Assembly: GCA_964019695.1 (NCBI GenBank)
Contig: CAXHUL010000501.1
Span: 1 to 64,000, forward strand
DNA: 64,000 nt
From: Loripinus fragilis
Taxonomy: Eukaryota > Mollusca > Bivalvia > Lucinida > Lucinidae
Direction of reading: 5' to 3'
A program made the position numbers and the translations under genes. This document shows, piece after piece, positions 11,920 through 22,462 of this stretch. The stretch's first letter is position 1, and each line of letters opens with the position of its first letter. The notes beneath the pieces were generated by a model, which worked only from the letters and a program-made list of their open reading frames with translations, did no database searches and was not told where the DNA came from.

Positions 11920-13222
11920 GGCCCAGATCAGGCCTACAAAATATCGGGTTACTCTCTATACTACGTTGCCTCATAATCTAATCAAAGAAAAACTAACAGA
12001 ATTAATCGAACAAACTTTTAACAGAGAGGGCTCACTTTATTTGGTTTGTTATGAGAACCATGCCTGTTTTACTTCTGACCAACCTAAACAATATAAGTTG
12101 TGGTCATGTCAGAAAATGTGTAATGCTCTCCATTATCTTTTGGATAATACATTTATAAGATTTGGCTCGAAATTATATAGACAAATTGTAGGTATTCAAA
12201 TGGGTACTAATTGTGCTCCTCTTGTTGCAGATTTGTTTTTGTTTTGCTATGAGAGAGACTTCATGTTGTCTCTGTCAGACAATAATCAAATTGATATTAT
12301 TGAAGCCTTCATCCCCACTTCCAGATATTTAGATGACTTACTTAATATTGATAATCCTTATTTTGAATAATTAGTATATGGTGGGTAAGATATATCCCAC
12401 CGAACTTCAGTTAAATAAAGCGAATTCTGCTGATACAGAAGCCCCGTTTTTGGACTTGGACTTGTCCATGACAAATGACATTGTTTCATCTAAGATTTAT
12501 GATAAATGTGATGATTTTAATTTTGAAATAGTTAATTTCCCATTTCTTGATGGAGATGTTCCCCGCTCCCCTTCTTATGGTGTATATATTTTGCAACTTA
12601 TTCGTTTTGTGAGAGTGTGTTCTAATAATGGTGACTTCAACAACAGAAGTAAGTAAGGGTGCAAAGATCAGTAATCGATACAATAAAGTATCACACCTGA
12701 CCCAGGATACCAATGGGAAAGTGGCAAAATCACAGTTATACACCACAAACGAGAGCCAAGAGGTCAGCTCTTTCCCAGCAGTTGCCCACAAGGCATAAAT
12801 AAACAGACACGCACAAAGGCATATCAAACACAATTAAGACAGTAAAAACATAAAAGATCCACAAAAGAAGTACCGCCTTGGAACAGTCAGTAAAATATTT
12901 TACTGGAGGGCTTAAACCGGTTTCACGGCACCTACCTCACCCTTAAAGCTATTTTTTTGACTGCTAAGTTATTAAAACAAGGTTATAGATATCATAAAAT
13001 TCGGATTTTTTTATAAATTCTACCAGAGACATACAGAGTTAACTGTTAAATACAACATTGGTTTAAAAACTCTTCTGCAACAGGGCATGTCAGAAGTTAT
13101 ATTTTATGGTGTTAAGCTTATAAATTTAAAAGAAATGTTGGAAAACCTAATTTTAGTGATCAATTCAAAAAGATTATCAAACGTTATAAAAAGTTGGATA
13201 TAACTGGAATATCATGCGACAG
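11920..13222 (+). pseudogene. Penelope-type reverse transcriptase, broken
   Basis: Translation gives a retroelement RT core: 'TLYTTLPHNLI' before the ATG-less start, 'GIQMGTNCAPLVADLF' (the MGT-APL block), then 'SRYLDDLLNI' with the catalytic Y-x-D-D, followed by 'ELQLNKANSADTEAPFLDL' and 'VPRSPSYGVY'. A stop at 12367-12369 just after YLDD, an interruption by a ~297-bp repeat at 12651-12947, and loss of the C-terminus where the right arm begins (about 13225) show it is dead. After the interruption the fold continues ('LKQGYRYHK', 'LKTLLQQGMSE'). I assign it to Penelope-like elements by RT type, possibly the Naiad-like branch; no GIY-YIG domain is attached here. Upstream motif A is not recognisable, so the 5' side is also lost. 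Confidence 0.75.
12651..12947. mobile_element. Short interspersed module inserted in the RT pseudogene
   Basis: Same module as 5931-6210 ('gtgcaaagatcag', 'gagccaagaggtcagctc', 'accgccttggaacagtcag', 'gggcttaaaccgg'). RT homology is present on both sides, so this is an insertion. Probably a non-autonomous retroposon using the RT family's 3' tail. Confidence 0.7.
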
Positions 13223-14472
13223 TGTGCATTGTTGCAGCACGTTTTGTAATAATGTAATAATTATTACATTTTGATTTTTTTTTTATCTTATTTTGCGTCG
13301 CCAACGTCGACGCAAAATGAAATTAAGATGTAATAATACGATTATTACATTTTGCGTCGATAAGGTGCATATCAACGCAAAATGAAATAATGTTGGAAGA
13401 AGCTAGCTTATTTCACTCGTTTGAGTTAGATTAGAGATATAATCTTAAAATTTCATAAAATAACTTTGAAATTGAAATGACCTAATTTTTTTTCTTCTTT
13501 CCTTGACATTTTGAACTTATGCTCTCATTTTAAGCCTATGAACGTTTAAGCCTCGTTCTGACTATACCTATGTAGCCACAGTACATCCTGATACCGTAAT
13601 GCACTGGGACACATTTCAAAAAAAATTGACTGCATTCTCACCTTAACGATGTTACCCAGGTATAGCCCTGTTTTTTTTCTAGACTTTACATATTGTTATA
13701 TATACATATGCAGAATTTGTTAAACTGGGCAGACCGGGCCTCTACCGTGCTCAAGTAGCAACGAGTTTTTGGGTAAAAATGGGGCTTTACCGGCTCAAAC
13801 CATGACAATACCTGTCACAACCAGTGCGAATCGTGACGCTACTGTTCTTAATTTAGGGCTCTACCGTCCTATCACAGGAGCAAACCGTGGGGGTGTCTTC
13901 AACGTGCTCGGCTAATTACGGTGGAGACACAGACGCTGCGGGTGTCGTCCCGGCTTACCACGGTATTCCTGCTGACACGCGTTGACTCCCAGTTGTTTTC
14001 AACATCTTAGAACAACCAGGGAATGAGCCGGTTCAACACTGTTCATCCTGGTTCGCCAAGGTTGTTCACTATTGTGACATGGTTTTACAACAGTTTATCC
14101 CTGATCACAAAGCCAGGATGAAACGGCCCCTTAGATATAGACAGTGAGAGGAGCACAATTTCGCACAATGGTCACCATCGCATTACCAGTGATACAGTAT
14201 ATCAGACCAGTGTCTCCTTATTTGCATGCCAGTGGTTAAATAGTCCCGAGTGCAATTACAGAGATTACCGACTGATATGCCTGCTAATGCAGCAGCCTTC
14301 CAAAAAAGTATTACATGTTTATGCGCTGGCCTGAAAATCGAGGCGACGTGAATGACGTTATATATGATGCTGTGAGGGCCCACGAGGGACAATATGGGTT
14401 CCCGTGAGTGGCTTGTTGTGGGTTTGAAATCACGAGCAGCATCAGCTTTGGTAACTAAGCATTTTGTTACTA

Positions 14473-15059
14473 TACTGACGGGCTTTAAAAACGCTACACT
14501 TGGATAGCAGCTTTAGTGTTTGTCTAAAAAAAGAATGCAAAGCAATCAATTTGATTGTATATTAAAGAGTGTGCATTTATGAGTAACGCATGAGAAATTT
14601 GTCCACCTCAAATGAATTTAAAGCATTTAAAATGTAAATTCCCTGAGATTGGGATCAATTTTTCATTTTACAAAAATTTATCAGTGAAAGATCCCCTATT
14701 TCTTTAAATCAAGAAACACCAGAAGCGTCAAATGTGTGTCATGAAGTTTGTAAGTCATCGTGAAATGGCTTTCATTTTGATTGTCAGGTCTGTGACACAA
14801 CAGTTCTGCTTGTTTAAAGTTAATCTGTGTGTACCCGTTAATTCGATGACTTAAAAACTCTGCTACTTAAGAAATGTTTCAGTGAGGGAAACTTTACTTA
14901 GCAATAACATCGTCCAGTTTAGTTGTACAATTAAAACTTACGTGTTGACTGAAGAAGCCACTTCATGATGACATCATCGAAGCAAAGAAAGTTTACATTT
15001 AACTGTCTTTTGTAAGATAATGCAGGAAGTTAGTGTAGCGTTTTTAAAGCCCTTCAGTA
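14473..15059. mobile_element. TA-flanked MITE in the right arm
   Basis: Inverted ends 'tactgacgggctttaaaaac' (left) and 'tactgaagggctttaaaaac' (reverse complement of right) with TA on both sides. The left arm at about 7150-7170 is uninterrupted ('actgaaaatagaaacaaaat'), which fixes the insertion. 587 bp, no transposase. Confidence 0.85.
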
Positions 15060-15435
15060 TATTTTCAGTAAAACATGTAATAAATATGAATTCAGAATCC
15101 TGAATTCAAGATTTTTAGGCTGACTTACCGTAGAAAGTCAGACCAAAATGCTAGTTTAAGCAGATTATGATAGCTTCTCTGATTTATTATTAGTTTATCA
15201 AAAGACAATTGAGCATTTGAACTTGTTTTTTTTAAGTTTATTTAGGCATACTTCATTTTTTTAAAGTTCAGGACCATTCAGGATTTTGGAAATTTTGAAC
15301 TTTCACTCATATTTCACCTTACCACACCTTTTACATGGGGAACCTTGACGCAGCGACTTACCATTACTTCATGCATATACTTTCCGAGGCGGTGCTTCTT
15401 TTGTGGATCGTTTTTGTTAGTTATGCTTCATGTTG

Positions 15436-15852
15436 TTGTGTGTTGTAAGGTCGTGTCTGATCTTTGTAGCCTTGTGGTCACCTGCTGGGAAAGGGCTGAC
15501 CTCTTGGCTATATTGTGTGTGTTGTGTTTTGTCACTTTCCCAGTTGTGTCCTGGTTCGCATTAGAGTTAGGGGTGGGGTTGGCGCCGTGAGGCTGGTTTA
15601 AGCCCTCCATTAAAATATTTTACTGACCATTCCAAGGCGGACCTTCTTTTGTGGATCTTTTATGTCTTTTCTGTCTTGTGTTTGCTATGCCTTTGTGAAC
15701 GTCTGTTTATATGTGCCTTGTGGTCACCTGCTGGGAAAAAGCTGATCTCTTGGCTCTCGTTTGTGGTGTTCTATGTTGATTTCCCATTGTTATCCTCGGT
15801 CAGGTTTGGTACTTGATTGTTTCGATTCCTGATCTTTGCACCTTACTTACTT
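15436..15852 (-). repeat. Two interspersed modules in reverse orientation
   Basis: Reverse copies of the 5931-6306 region, with 'ttccaaggcgg', 'cttcttttgtggatc', 'cacctgctgggaaa' and 'cctgatctttgcacctta'. Two partly overlapping units share the 'ttgtggtcacctgctgggaa' block. The short ORFs here are spurious. Confidence 0.7.
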
Positions 15853-17250
15853 TGTATACTATTTAAATATAACACTATATCAATTCTGTTCATGGGATTT
15901 ATTTCTCATTATTTAAGAGAATATTTAAAGTAATAAGGGCGTTTTGAACGTGAATAAACCATTGTAAAAATTGCTGTAAGAAAAAATCAATCAGCTGTTC
16001 CTTCTTGTTAACATTATTACATTACTTCATAACGCGTTATGCTAGGACAACGTAAAATGAAATAATGTAACAATATGAAGTAAATATACTGTTTTTAAAG
16101 TATGCTTAACGTGAGATGGCTGAATACTATTCAAATATAACACAATATAAATTATGTTCACGGGATTCATTTACAGACATATTTAAAAAGGCGTTTTGAA
16201 CGTGAATAAACCATTGTAAAAATTGCTGTAAGAAAAAATCAATCAGTTGTTCCTTCTTGTTAAAATTATTACATTATTTCATAACGCGTTATGCTAGGAC
16301 AACGCAAAATGAAATAATGTAATAATATGAAGTAAATATACTGCTTTTATAGTTTGCTTAACGTGATATGGCTGAATACTATTCAAATATAACACAATAT
16401 AAATTATGTTCACGGGATTCATTTACAGACATATTCATATAGGCGTTTTGTACGTGAATAAACCATTTTATGAATTGCTGTCAGAAAAAATTCAAACATT
16501 TTTCACATTTTCGACATTATTACATTATTTCATAATGCGTTTTGCTATGAAACCGCAAAATGAAATAATGAAGTAATATGAAATAAAGCTTTTGGGTTTT
16601 TAAAGTATATTTGCTTTAGATGGCTGTATACTATGTAAATATAACACTATATCAATTCTGTTCATAGAATTTATTTCTCATTATTTAAGAGCATATTTAA
16701 AGTAATAAGGGCGTTTTGAACGTGAATAAACCATTGTAAAAATTGCTGTAAGCAAAAATCAATCAGTTTTCCCTTCTTGTTAAAATTATTATATTATTTC
16801 ATATCGCGTTGTGTTAGGACAACGCAAAATGAAATAATGTAATAATATGAAGCAAATATACTGTTTTTATAGTATGCTTAACGTGAGATGGCTGAATACT
16901 ATTCAAATATAACACAATATAAATTATGTTCACGGGATTCATTTACAGACATAAACCGCAAAATGAAATAATGTAGTAATATGAAATAAAGCTTGTGGGG
17001 ATTTAAAGTATATTTGCATTAGATGGCTGTATACTATGTAATTATAACACTATATCAATTGTGTTCATGGGATTTATTTCTCATTATTTAAGAGCATATT
17101 TAAAGTAATAAGGGCGTTCGTTTTGAACGTGATTAAACCATTGTAAAAATTGATGTAAGCAAAAATCAATCAGTTGTTCCTTCTTGTTAAAATTATTACA
17201 TTATTTCATAACGCGTTGTGCAGGTCAATTAAGAAATGAAATAACGTAAT
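15853..17250 (-). repeat. Satellite array, right arm
   Basis: At least five monomers of the same A and B types as at 2300-5930, in opposite orientation, each with the 'gaaataatgtaat' hairpin core. One unit is internally deleted near 16951-16965. Decayed copies continue beyond the Tc1 insertion (about 18600-18800). Confidence 0.85.
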
Positions 17251-17324
17251 AACATGTAATTAATTCTAATTGGTTTTCAAGTAAATTTGCACTAGAAGGT
17301 AAACTTTTTTATTAATACAACATT

Positions 17325-18599
17325 ATATACTATTGCCATAAAGTTAAGCATATTTTTATAAGATCCGGATTTTTGAAGTTATGAAAAAAAAAATTGAGAT
17401 TTGGGTTTTCTTCGACATGTACCCTTGTATTTAGGCTACCAAATTTGGATAAGTTCAATAAGTTTCATTCACTACTGTCCATGAACGTGAAGCTTACGAC
17501 ACAGTGCTGTCTAGTAATTGATATGCAAGAATGAATTTCTTTTGCTTTTAAGTAACGAAAAAGCCTTAAAACGCGAATGTTGGATAAATCTACAAAGAAG
17601 AAAGAGGACAGAATGTGGAAAATTGCCATTAGGAACGCTGGTATGAAACAAGATGACATTACAAGGGTATTTAACGTGCCTCAGAGTGTTGTAAGCAGAC
17701 ATTTGAAAGAACATAGAGAGAGTGGAAGTATTACAAAAAGTAATCGGTCTACATTGATTCTTGCGTGCAAGGAATTGTTACTGAAGCCTTATGGTACGTG
17801 GTGCATTATCTGACGACCACCTGATACAGTTAAAGGAGGTTACTGGAACTTTGAACGCTCAAAAGTACCAGGACGAAATCCTGGAATCTGGTGTCACCCT
17901 TGGACTCGCTAGATGGCCAGAACATGGTGCTCCGAGATTACATTGCACTCTCGCATCATCGAGGAATACAAAAATCAACAGAAATTCGCTAGTCTTCCAC
18001 GGCCTAGCTTGTTGCCGGACTTGAACCATATCAAACACGTGTGGGACAAGCTCGGCTGACGTGTTTTAAACCGGAAACCAGCTGTATCAAAACCATTGTG
18101 AATTTTGATAGACTCTACTGCATGAGTGGGACAGGATTTCATGTCTTGAACGCATGTACCCAGTGAATTTAATGATGAAAATGTGCCAAGTTGTTATTCA
18201 ACAGTGTGAAGGCTATACACAAAATAAACCGGAAGTAGTGGATTAATATGAGACATTTCATGGCTTTTTGCACCAGATCCTTAAAGTGTATGCTCCAAAA
18301 AGAAAGTTTTGAAGAAATTACAACTATAGCAGCCTTATTGTAAAAGTTTTGCTGACTCTTGGCCTCCATCCTGTTTTCATTGAATTTTGTAAAATTTATG
18401 GGTAATTTTTGTAAGGTTTTGCAGCCTATAAACAAGTCATAGATTCCACGGCTTTTCTTTATCAAATCGCTGATAATCTGCTTTTGGTGTCTACCACAAT
18501 AAATTTTTGGTATCTCTCAAACGTTTCCGTTCTTACCGTTTCTAAATCCTAAGTGGTTTTATCAAATGGAATATGCTTAACTTTATGGCAATAGTATAT
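17325..18599 (+). mobile_element. Tc1-like transposon, decayed
   Basis: Near-perfect 30-bp inverted ends containing 'tactattgccataaagttaa' at 17325-17354 and 18570-18599 with TA at the borders. Length 1275 bp is close to full size for a Tc1 element. It lies in the satellite array, since decayed satellite resumes to the right. Confidence 0.85.
17577..18170 (+). pseudogene. Tc1-like transposase remnant
   Basis: The N-terminal part reads as a Tc1 helix-turn-helix ('GMKQDDITRVFNVPQSVVSR', then 'HRESGSITK'). It is followed after a large deletion by 'GTLNAQKYQDEIL', a conserved block of the DDE domain, and, in shifted frames, by sequence corresponding to 'DLNHIKHVWDKLG' (Tc1: D-x-N-P-I-E-x-x-W). 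The deletion removes the first catalytic Asp region and at least two frame changes follow, so no active transposase can be made. Confidence 0.8.
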
Positions 18600-19135
18600 T
18601 TTTTCAGTTCATGGGATCATTAACGAACATTTTATAAGTTAAAGGTCGTTTTTTGCATGTTTGTCAACCACAGTTATAATTGCTTTAGATAAAATTAATC
18701 AATCCGTTTTACTATTCAGAATTATAACATTGTTTCATTATGTGTTGTGCTTGGAAAACGCAAAATATAATATTGCAATAAAATGGAAGTAATCTTAAGC
18801 AGTTTAAAATCTTCATCTTTAAATATTAGGTGGTTAATTTATGAACACTATGTTAAATGCAGTAACTCTTATGTCAGGTGATAATTTATAGGATCAAGTT
18901 TAAGCATTAAGGAAAAAATGGTTGGCATCGATGGTCTATTTATAAATGCTATATAAATACAACAGTACATGAATTCTGGTTGTATTTTTTCAAACTTTAA
19001 GATTTATGCAATAGCATTTTAATGATAAGGGCGTTGTGCGCTTGTATAAAACGTGTCAGATTTTTTATTAAAGGATCAAGTTTAAGCATTTACGGAAAAA
19101 ATGGTTGGCATTTATGGTTCATTTATTGATGCTAT
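18600..19135. repeat. Decayed satellite and a ~65-bp direct repeat
   Basis: 'cattgtttcattatgtgttg' and 'aaacgcaaaatataa' are remnants of the satellite hairpin core. A block containing 'ggatcaagtttaagcatt' and 'aaaaaatggttggcat' occurs twice (about 18892 and 19072). Confidence 0.6.
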
Positions 19136-19139
19136 CTTC

Positions 19140-19350
19140 TATCTGCTGACTGAGTTTGAAGCTCCTAGCTGTTACACTTTTTGAGATATCTTGATTACAA
19201 AATTTCATTATGATCCTTTAAAAGGGGCATGACTCCACAAAGGGAGATAATTTGGACACAGTGAATTTTTGAAATTTAAAGTACCCAACCAGGGTCCATC
19301 TGGAGTACGGACGGACGAACATGCCAAATGCAATATGCCCCTCCAACTTT
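19140..19350. repeat. Bivalve-type interspersed repeat
   Basis: Carries 'gggcatgactccacaaaggg', 'acggacggacgaacatgcc' and 'atatgcccctccaac', phrases I associate with common interspersed repeats of bivalve genomes. Similar 'cggacggacgg' runs lie at 50396-50420. Non-coding. Confidence 0.55.
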
Positions 19351-19689
19351 TTCAAAAGTGTGGGCATAATTAACTTGCTTGGATGAGATCAGAGCGAAAA
19401 TGAAGGCATTATTATTTTTTTTTATTATTATTATTATATATACTACAATGACACTCTGCATAATCATATCTAATATAGGTTTACACATAAGGAATCTTCG
19501 AACGAAAAGACTTTTGTTTACGGCACTGTCTTGAAAACTTGAATTTTGAGGTAAAATACTTTGGAGAGCACTTAAACAATGTTTATTAGAAATACATTGT
19601 TACCTTTAGAGACAATTGACTGAGAACGTTTAAAATATTGAAGTTAAAGCTAATGGCTTAAAAAAAATACCATTTTTCAAAATATACAT

Positions 19690-20035
19690 ACAGAAAACAG
19701 AATAGCAATTAATTGTTAAATAATACATTTGGTTAAAAACTCTTCTGCAACAAGGCATATCAGAACCTATATTTTACTTTTAAACTCAAAAGAATTGTTA
19801 GAAAACCTAATTTCAGTGATCAATTCAAAAAGATTATCAAACGTTATATAAACGTTGGATATAACTTGGATGTCATGCCACAGTCTGCATTCCTGGTTTT
19901 AAACCCAGTCACGGTTAATAGCTATGGTTTCCTCATAGTTTCATGACGGTGGGTCAGGCCTCAGACTCTATGACGGCTCTGACGTAAAGCTTTAATCGGT
20001 TGGTTGGTGCCTGATGCTTATCTGTAGCTGGGCCC
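19690..20035 (+). pseudogene. RT C-terminus remnant with 3' UTR
   Basis: About 190 bases parallel the end of the RT pseudogene at 13045-13222 ('aaaacctaatttcagtgatc', 'aaaagattatcaaacgttat') and run on into 'ttttaaacccagtcacgg', which translates as the conserved C-terminal 'NPVTVNSYGFL'. It is an uninterrupted version of the junction that is split at 13222 and at 50826. 5'-truncated and with disrupted frame. Confidence 0.65.
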
Positions 20036-20492
20036 CCGGGTAGGGGAGGGGGTACTCTCTTTTTTTCTTGCTACGTAGACTTGGACCAAGCATTCCCCCA
20101 CTCCAAAAAAAGTATCAGAAGTATCAGACATACCCCAAATAAATTGAAAGTTTGCAACCCCCCAAAAATATGCGAATTCTGTATCTAAACTTAAATTAAG
20201 AAATAACTCTTTCTGAACCCCCCTCCCCCCAAAATTCAAAATTTGAACCCCTAAAAATTGCCCGAGCCTACGTATATCTGAAAGTATCAGAGTACCCTCC
20301 CCCAGCCCCATGGACTTACGCCCTCTTCCCCTGCCCTCTGCAGCGTTATTGATGACTTTCCTTTGGGTGGCATCATGAAGTTATGAACCATATTTTTGAC
20401 TCAACTGAGGAAAGTTATACTATCCGTCACCTGACTGATCAAGTGCGTTCTGTGAACGTTGAACGAACGTTTTGTCCGTTGAATATATATGG
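20036..20492. other. C-rich low-complexity stretch, no gene
   Basis: Runs of CCCC and 'gtatcag' repeats at about 20040-20340, then a short stretch of degenerate 'ccgtt/gaacg' words up to the Polinton target site. No ORF of note. Confidence 0.5.
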
Positions 20493-20498
20493 TACATA
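20493..20498. repeat. Polinton target-site duplication, left (TACATA)
   Basis: TACATA directly precedes the left terminal repeat and is repeated exactly at 34297-34302 after the right one. Six bases is the known duplication length for Mavericks/Polintons. Confidence 0.95.
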
Positions 20499-20742
20499 AG
20501 TAGTGTAGAGCATTTGTTTTTAGTCTACCGCCTTAACCCTGGGTGTTGTTTTGTTGTTCAAGATGGCGGCCTCCATGAAGCGATTGCACAACATTTCATA
20601 ATGTCCAAAATGGCGGACCATATTACTTCCAGTTTCTGTTATTACACAACATCCGGAAATGATAAAACAGTTACTACGGGATTTCACCATAGTTTGGTAA
20701 TCGAGCCGGGTTTTTCCCAACTATTATGAGCCATGACGCAAT
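20499..20742 (+). repeat. Polinton left terminal inverted repeat
   Basis: Starts with the AG dinucleotide usual for the superfamily and matches the reverse complement of 34054-34296 with few differences (one 1-base indel near 20672). It contains two ATGGCGG motifs that look like YY1 sites (20559-20570 and about 20606-20617). Confidence 0.95.
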
Positions 20743-22462
20743 TCACAAAGCACAAATTTCATATATAGCTAGAGGCCCTAATGCGCCGCATAACAGCTCT
20801 AGTGTTTGAATGTGATACTTCGTACTAGTGGACTAAATACTTTAACAGCCAACAGGTAAGACGATATGTTCTTCTTTTTGAATACTGTCTAGTGGATTGT
20901 TAACATACTAATTTAAGCGTTTCATTTATATTGTTAAAGTTTTACTATGGTATTTGATTCAAAATCTATTGGCGATTTATATCAACATTCGTTCAAGTAG
21001 ACTAGATAAGCTACGTTGTTTGATACAGATAAAACCCCTGTTTATCTGCGTTTAACTTTTAAAGTCCTGGTGTGTCCATTAGATTCTCACTTATCAGAAA
21101 AAAAAAGCAGAGGTAAAACTTTATTTTGAGATAAGAAGGACACACTAATTATTTTGCACAGCAAGTCATTGCTCTGCATAAAAAGCTATGTTATTCTTGT
21201 AAATTATCATCTGCTCTCTCTTCTGCGCTTGTATTCAGACCCTAAGCAGACTGCTTCTAAAAGAGCAGTCTGATCAAGGTTCATTGTGTTTGTTTGGAGT
21301 ACATGTGAATATGGACTAAGTCAAATATTGACAGATAATGGGTTAAATGAAATAGTACTGAGACACTTTTATTGAATTAATTTGCCATCTGTTAAATTAT
21401 TATGAAAATACATCGGTGTTAAACGACAATTGACACAACAGTAGATTACTGTAAGTGCATTGTTTACTGTCGTTGCCCTGTCATCTGTAAAACTAACGGT
21501 ACGGGGAGTCAACTCACGACGCTAAACATTAAAGTCATCATAGTTATGCTGCTCAAAATTCTTTTTTATTTTTGCATATAAATAAATTGGTGAGCGGTCT
21601 TTTGTCCTTCACTATTCAATTAGGCAAGGAAAATCCCTATGACATAATATTTTGCAGCATAAAAATGTTATTAGTTGCCCTTTTAATATGTCATTTAATT
21701 TTGATCCATTCGTGTTGAAATACAACTAACAACTAATAGAGTTTCAAAATTAAAGCTCTATCGCATTTCAAATTGAATTCATTTTTAATTATAACTTTTC
21801 AGCTTCCTATTAAAATGGCAATCATAAATTTTGCTGATCACTTAGATTATTTCATTTCAGCAACAGATAAAAAAGGCAGAACTGATAAGAGTAACGCTAC
21901 TAGTTAGAAGAAACTGTTGCTTTTGGTAAGTGTTACATTTCACTTTGGGTGTGCGTTACAGCTCACGTTGTGTGTGTGTGTGCATGTGGGCGTGCATACG
22001 CCCACAAGAAAGAGAGAGGTTTACTCTCAAACCAATACACAGAATATTTCAGCTACATTAATCTGTTATGGCATCATTGAATATGTGTCTACTAGGCTGG
22101 GTAAATTTCACAGGTGGTGTTGGTTGGACTTCATTCTTGTGTTAATGGCCCTTTTAACAGTATGCAGTGACTTTTTTCTTTCAATGTGGTTTTATGACCA
22201 TTTCAACAGTTTTTAAGTTACATTGGGATAGTGATATATGCATAATGTTTGACTAAAAGATTGAGATGGTCTGAATGCATTCTATGACCTCTCATCATTA
22301 TTTCAGATATACATGTTCCCAATCTGATACCAAGAGTTAAGCTATTCAAGGTGTCTTTGTTGCGTTAAATAATCAGTATGATTTTGTGATGTGTGTAGGA
22401 TCATTTTTTACCTCAAAACTGTATATTTTTTTTATTTTTTTTTTGTTATTTTCAGACTCAGT
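20743..22462 (+). other. polB leader: candidate spliced 5' UTR
   Basis: No convincing protein lies between the left TIR and the polB ATG. The sequence offers a coherent splice model: donor AACAG|GTAAG at 20855/20856, acceptor 'tttcatttcag' ending at 21860, a 65-base exon, donor 'TTG|GTAAGT' at 21925/21926, and acceptor with a long T-tract 'ttgttattttcag' ending at 22455, seven bases before the ATG. This is inference from consensus matches only. The 99-codon ORF at 21917-22216 starts at a non-ATG codon and falls inside the second proposed intron. Confidence 0.4.

Larger units (their letters stand above)
13225..17250 (-). repeat. Right arm of the giant inverted repeat
   Basis: Reverse-complement counterpart of the left arm, starting 'tgcattgttgcagcacg' and running out through the non-coding segment, the interspersed modules (15436-15850) and the satellite (15853-17250). 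It begins inside the RT coding sequence of the core, so the arm unit appears to have inserted into, or recombined with, the RT gene. Confidence 0.8.

Noticed and set aside
21917..22216. 99-codon ORF between Polinton TIR and polB
   Set aside because: Starts at TTG, no domain, and overlaps a plausible intron.
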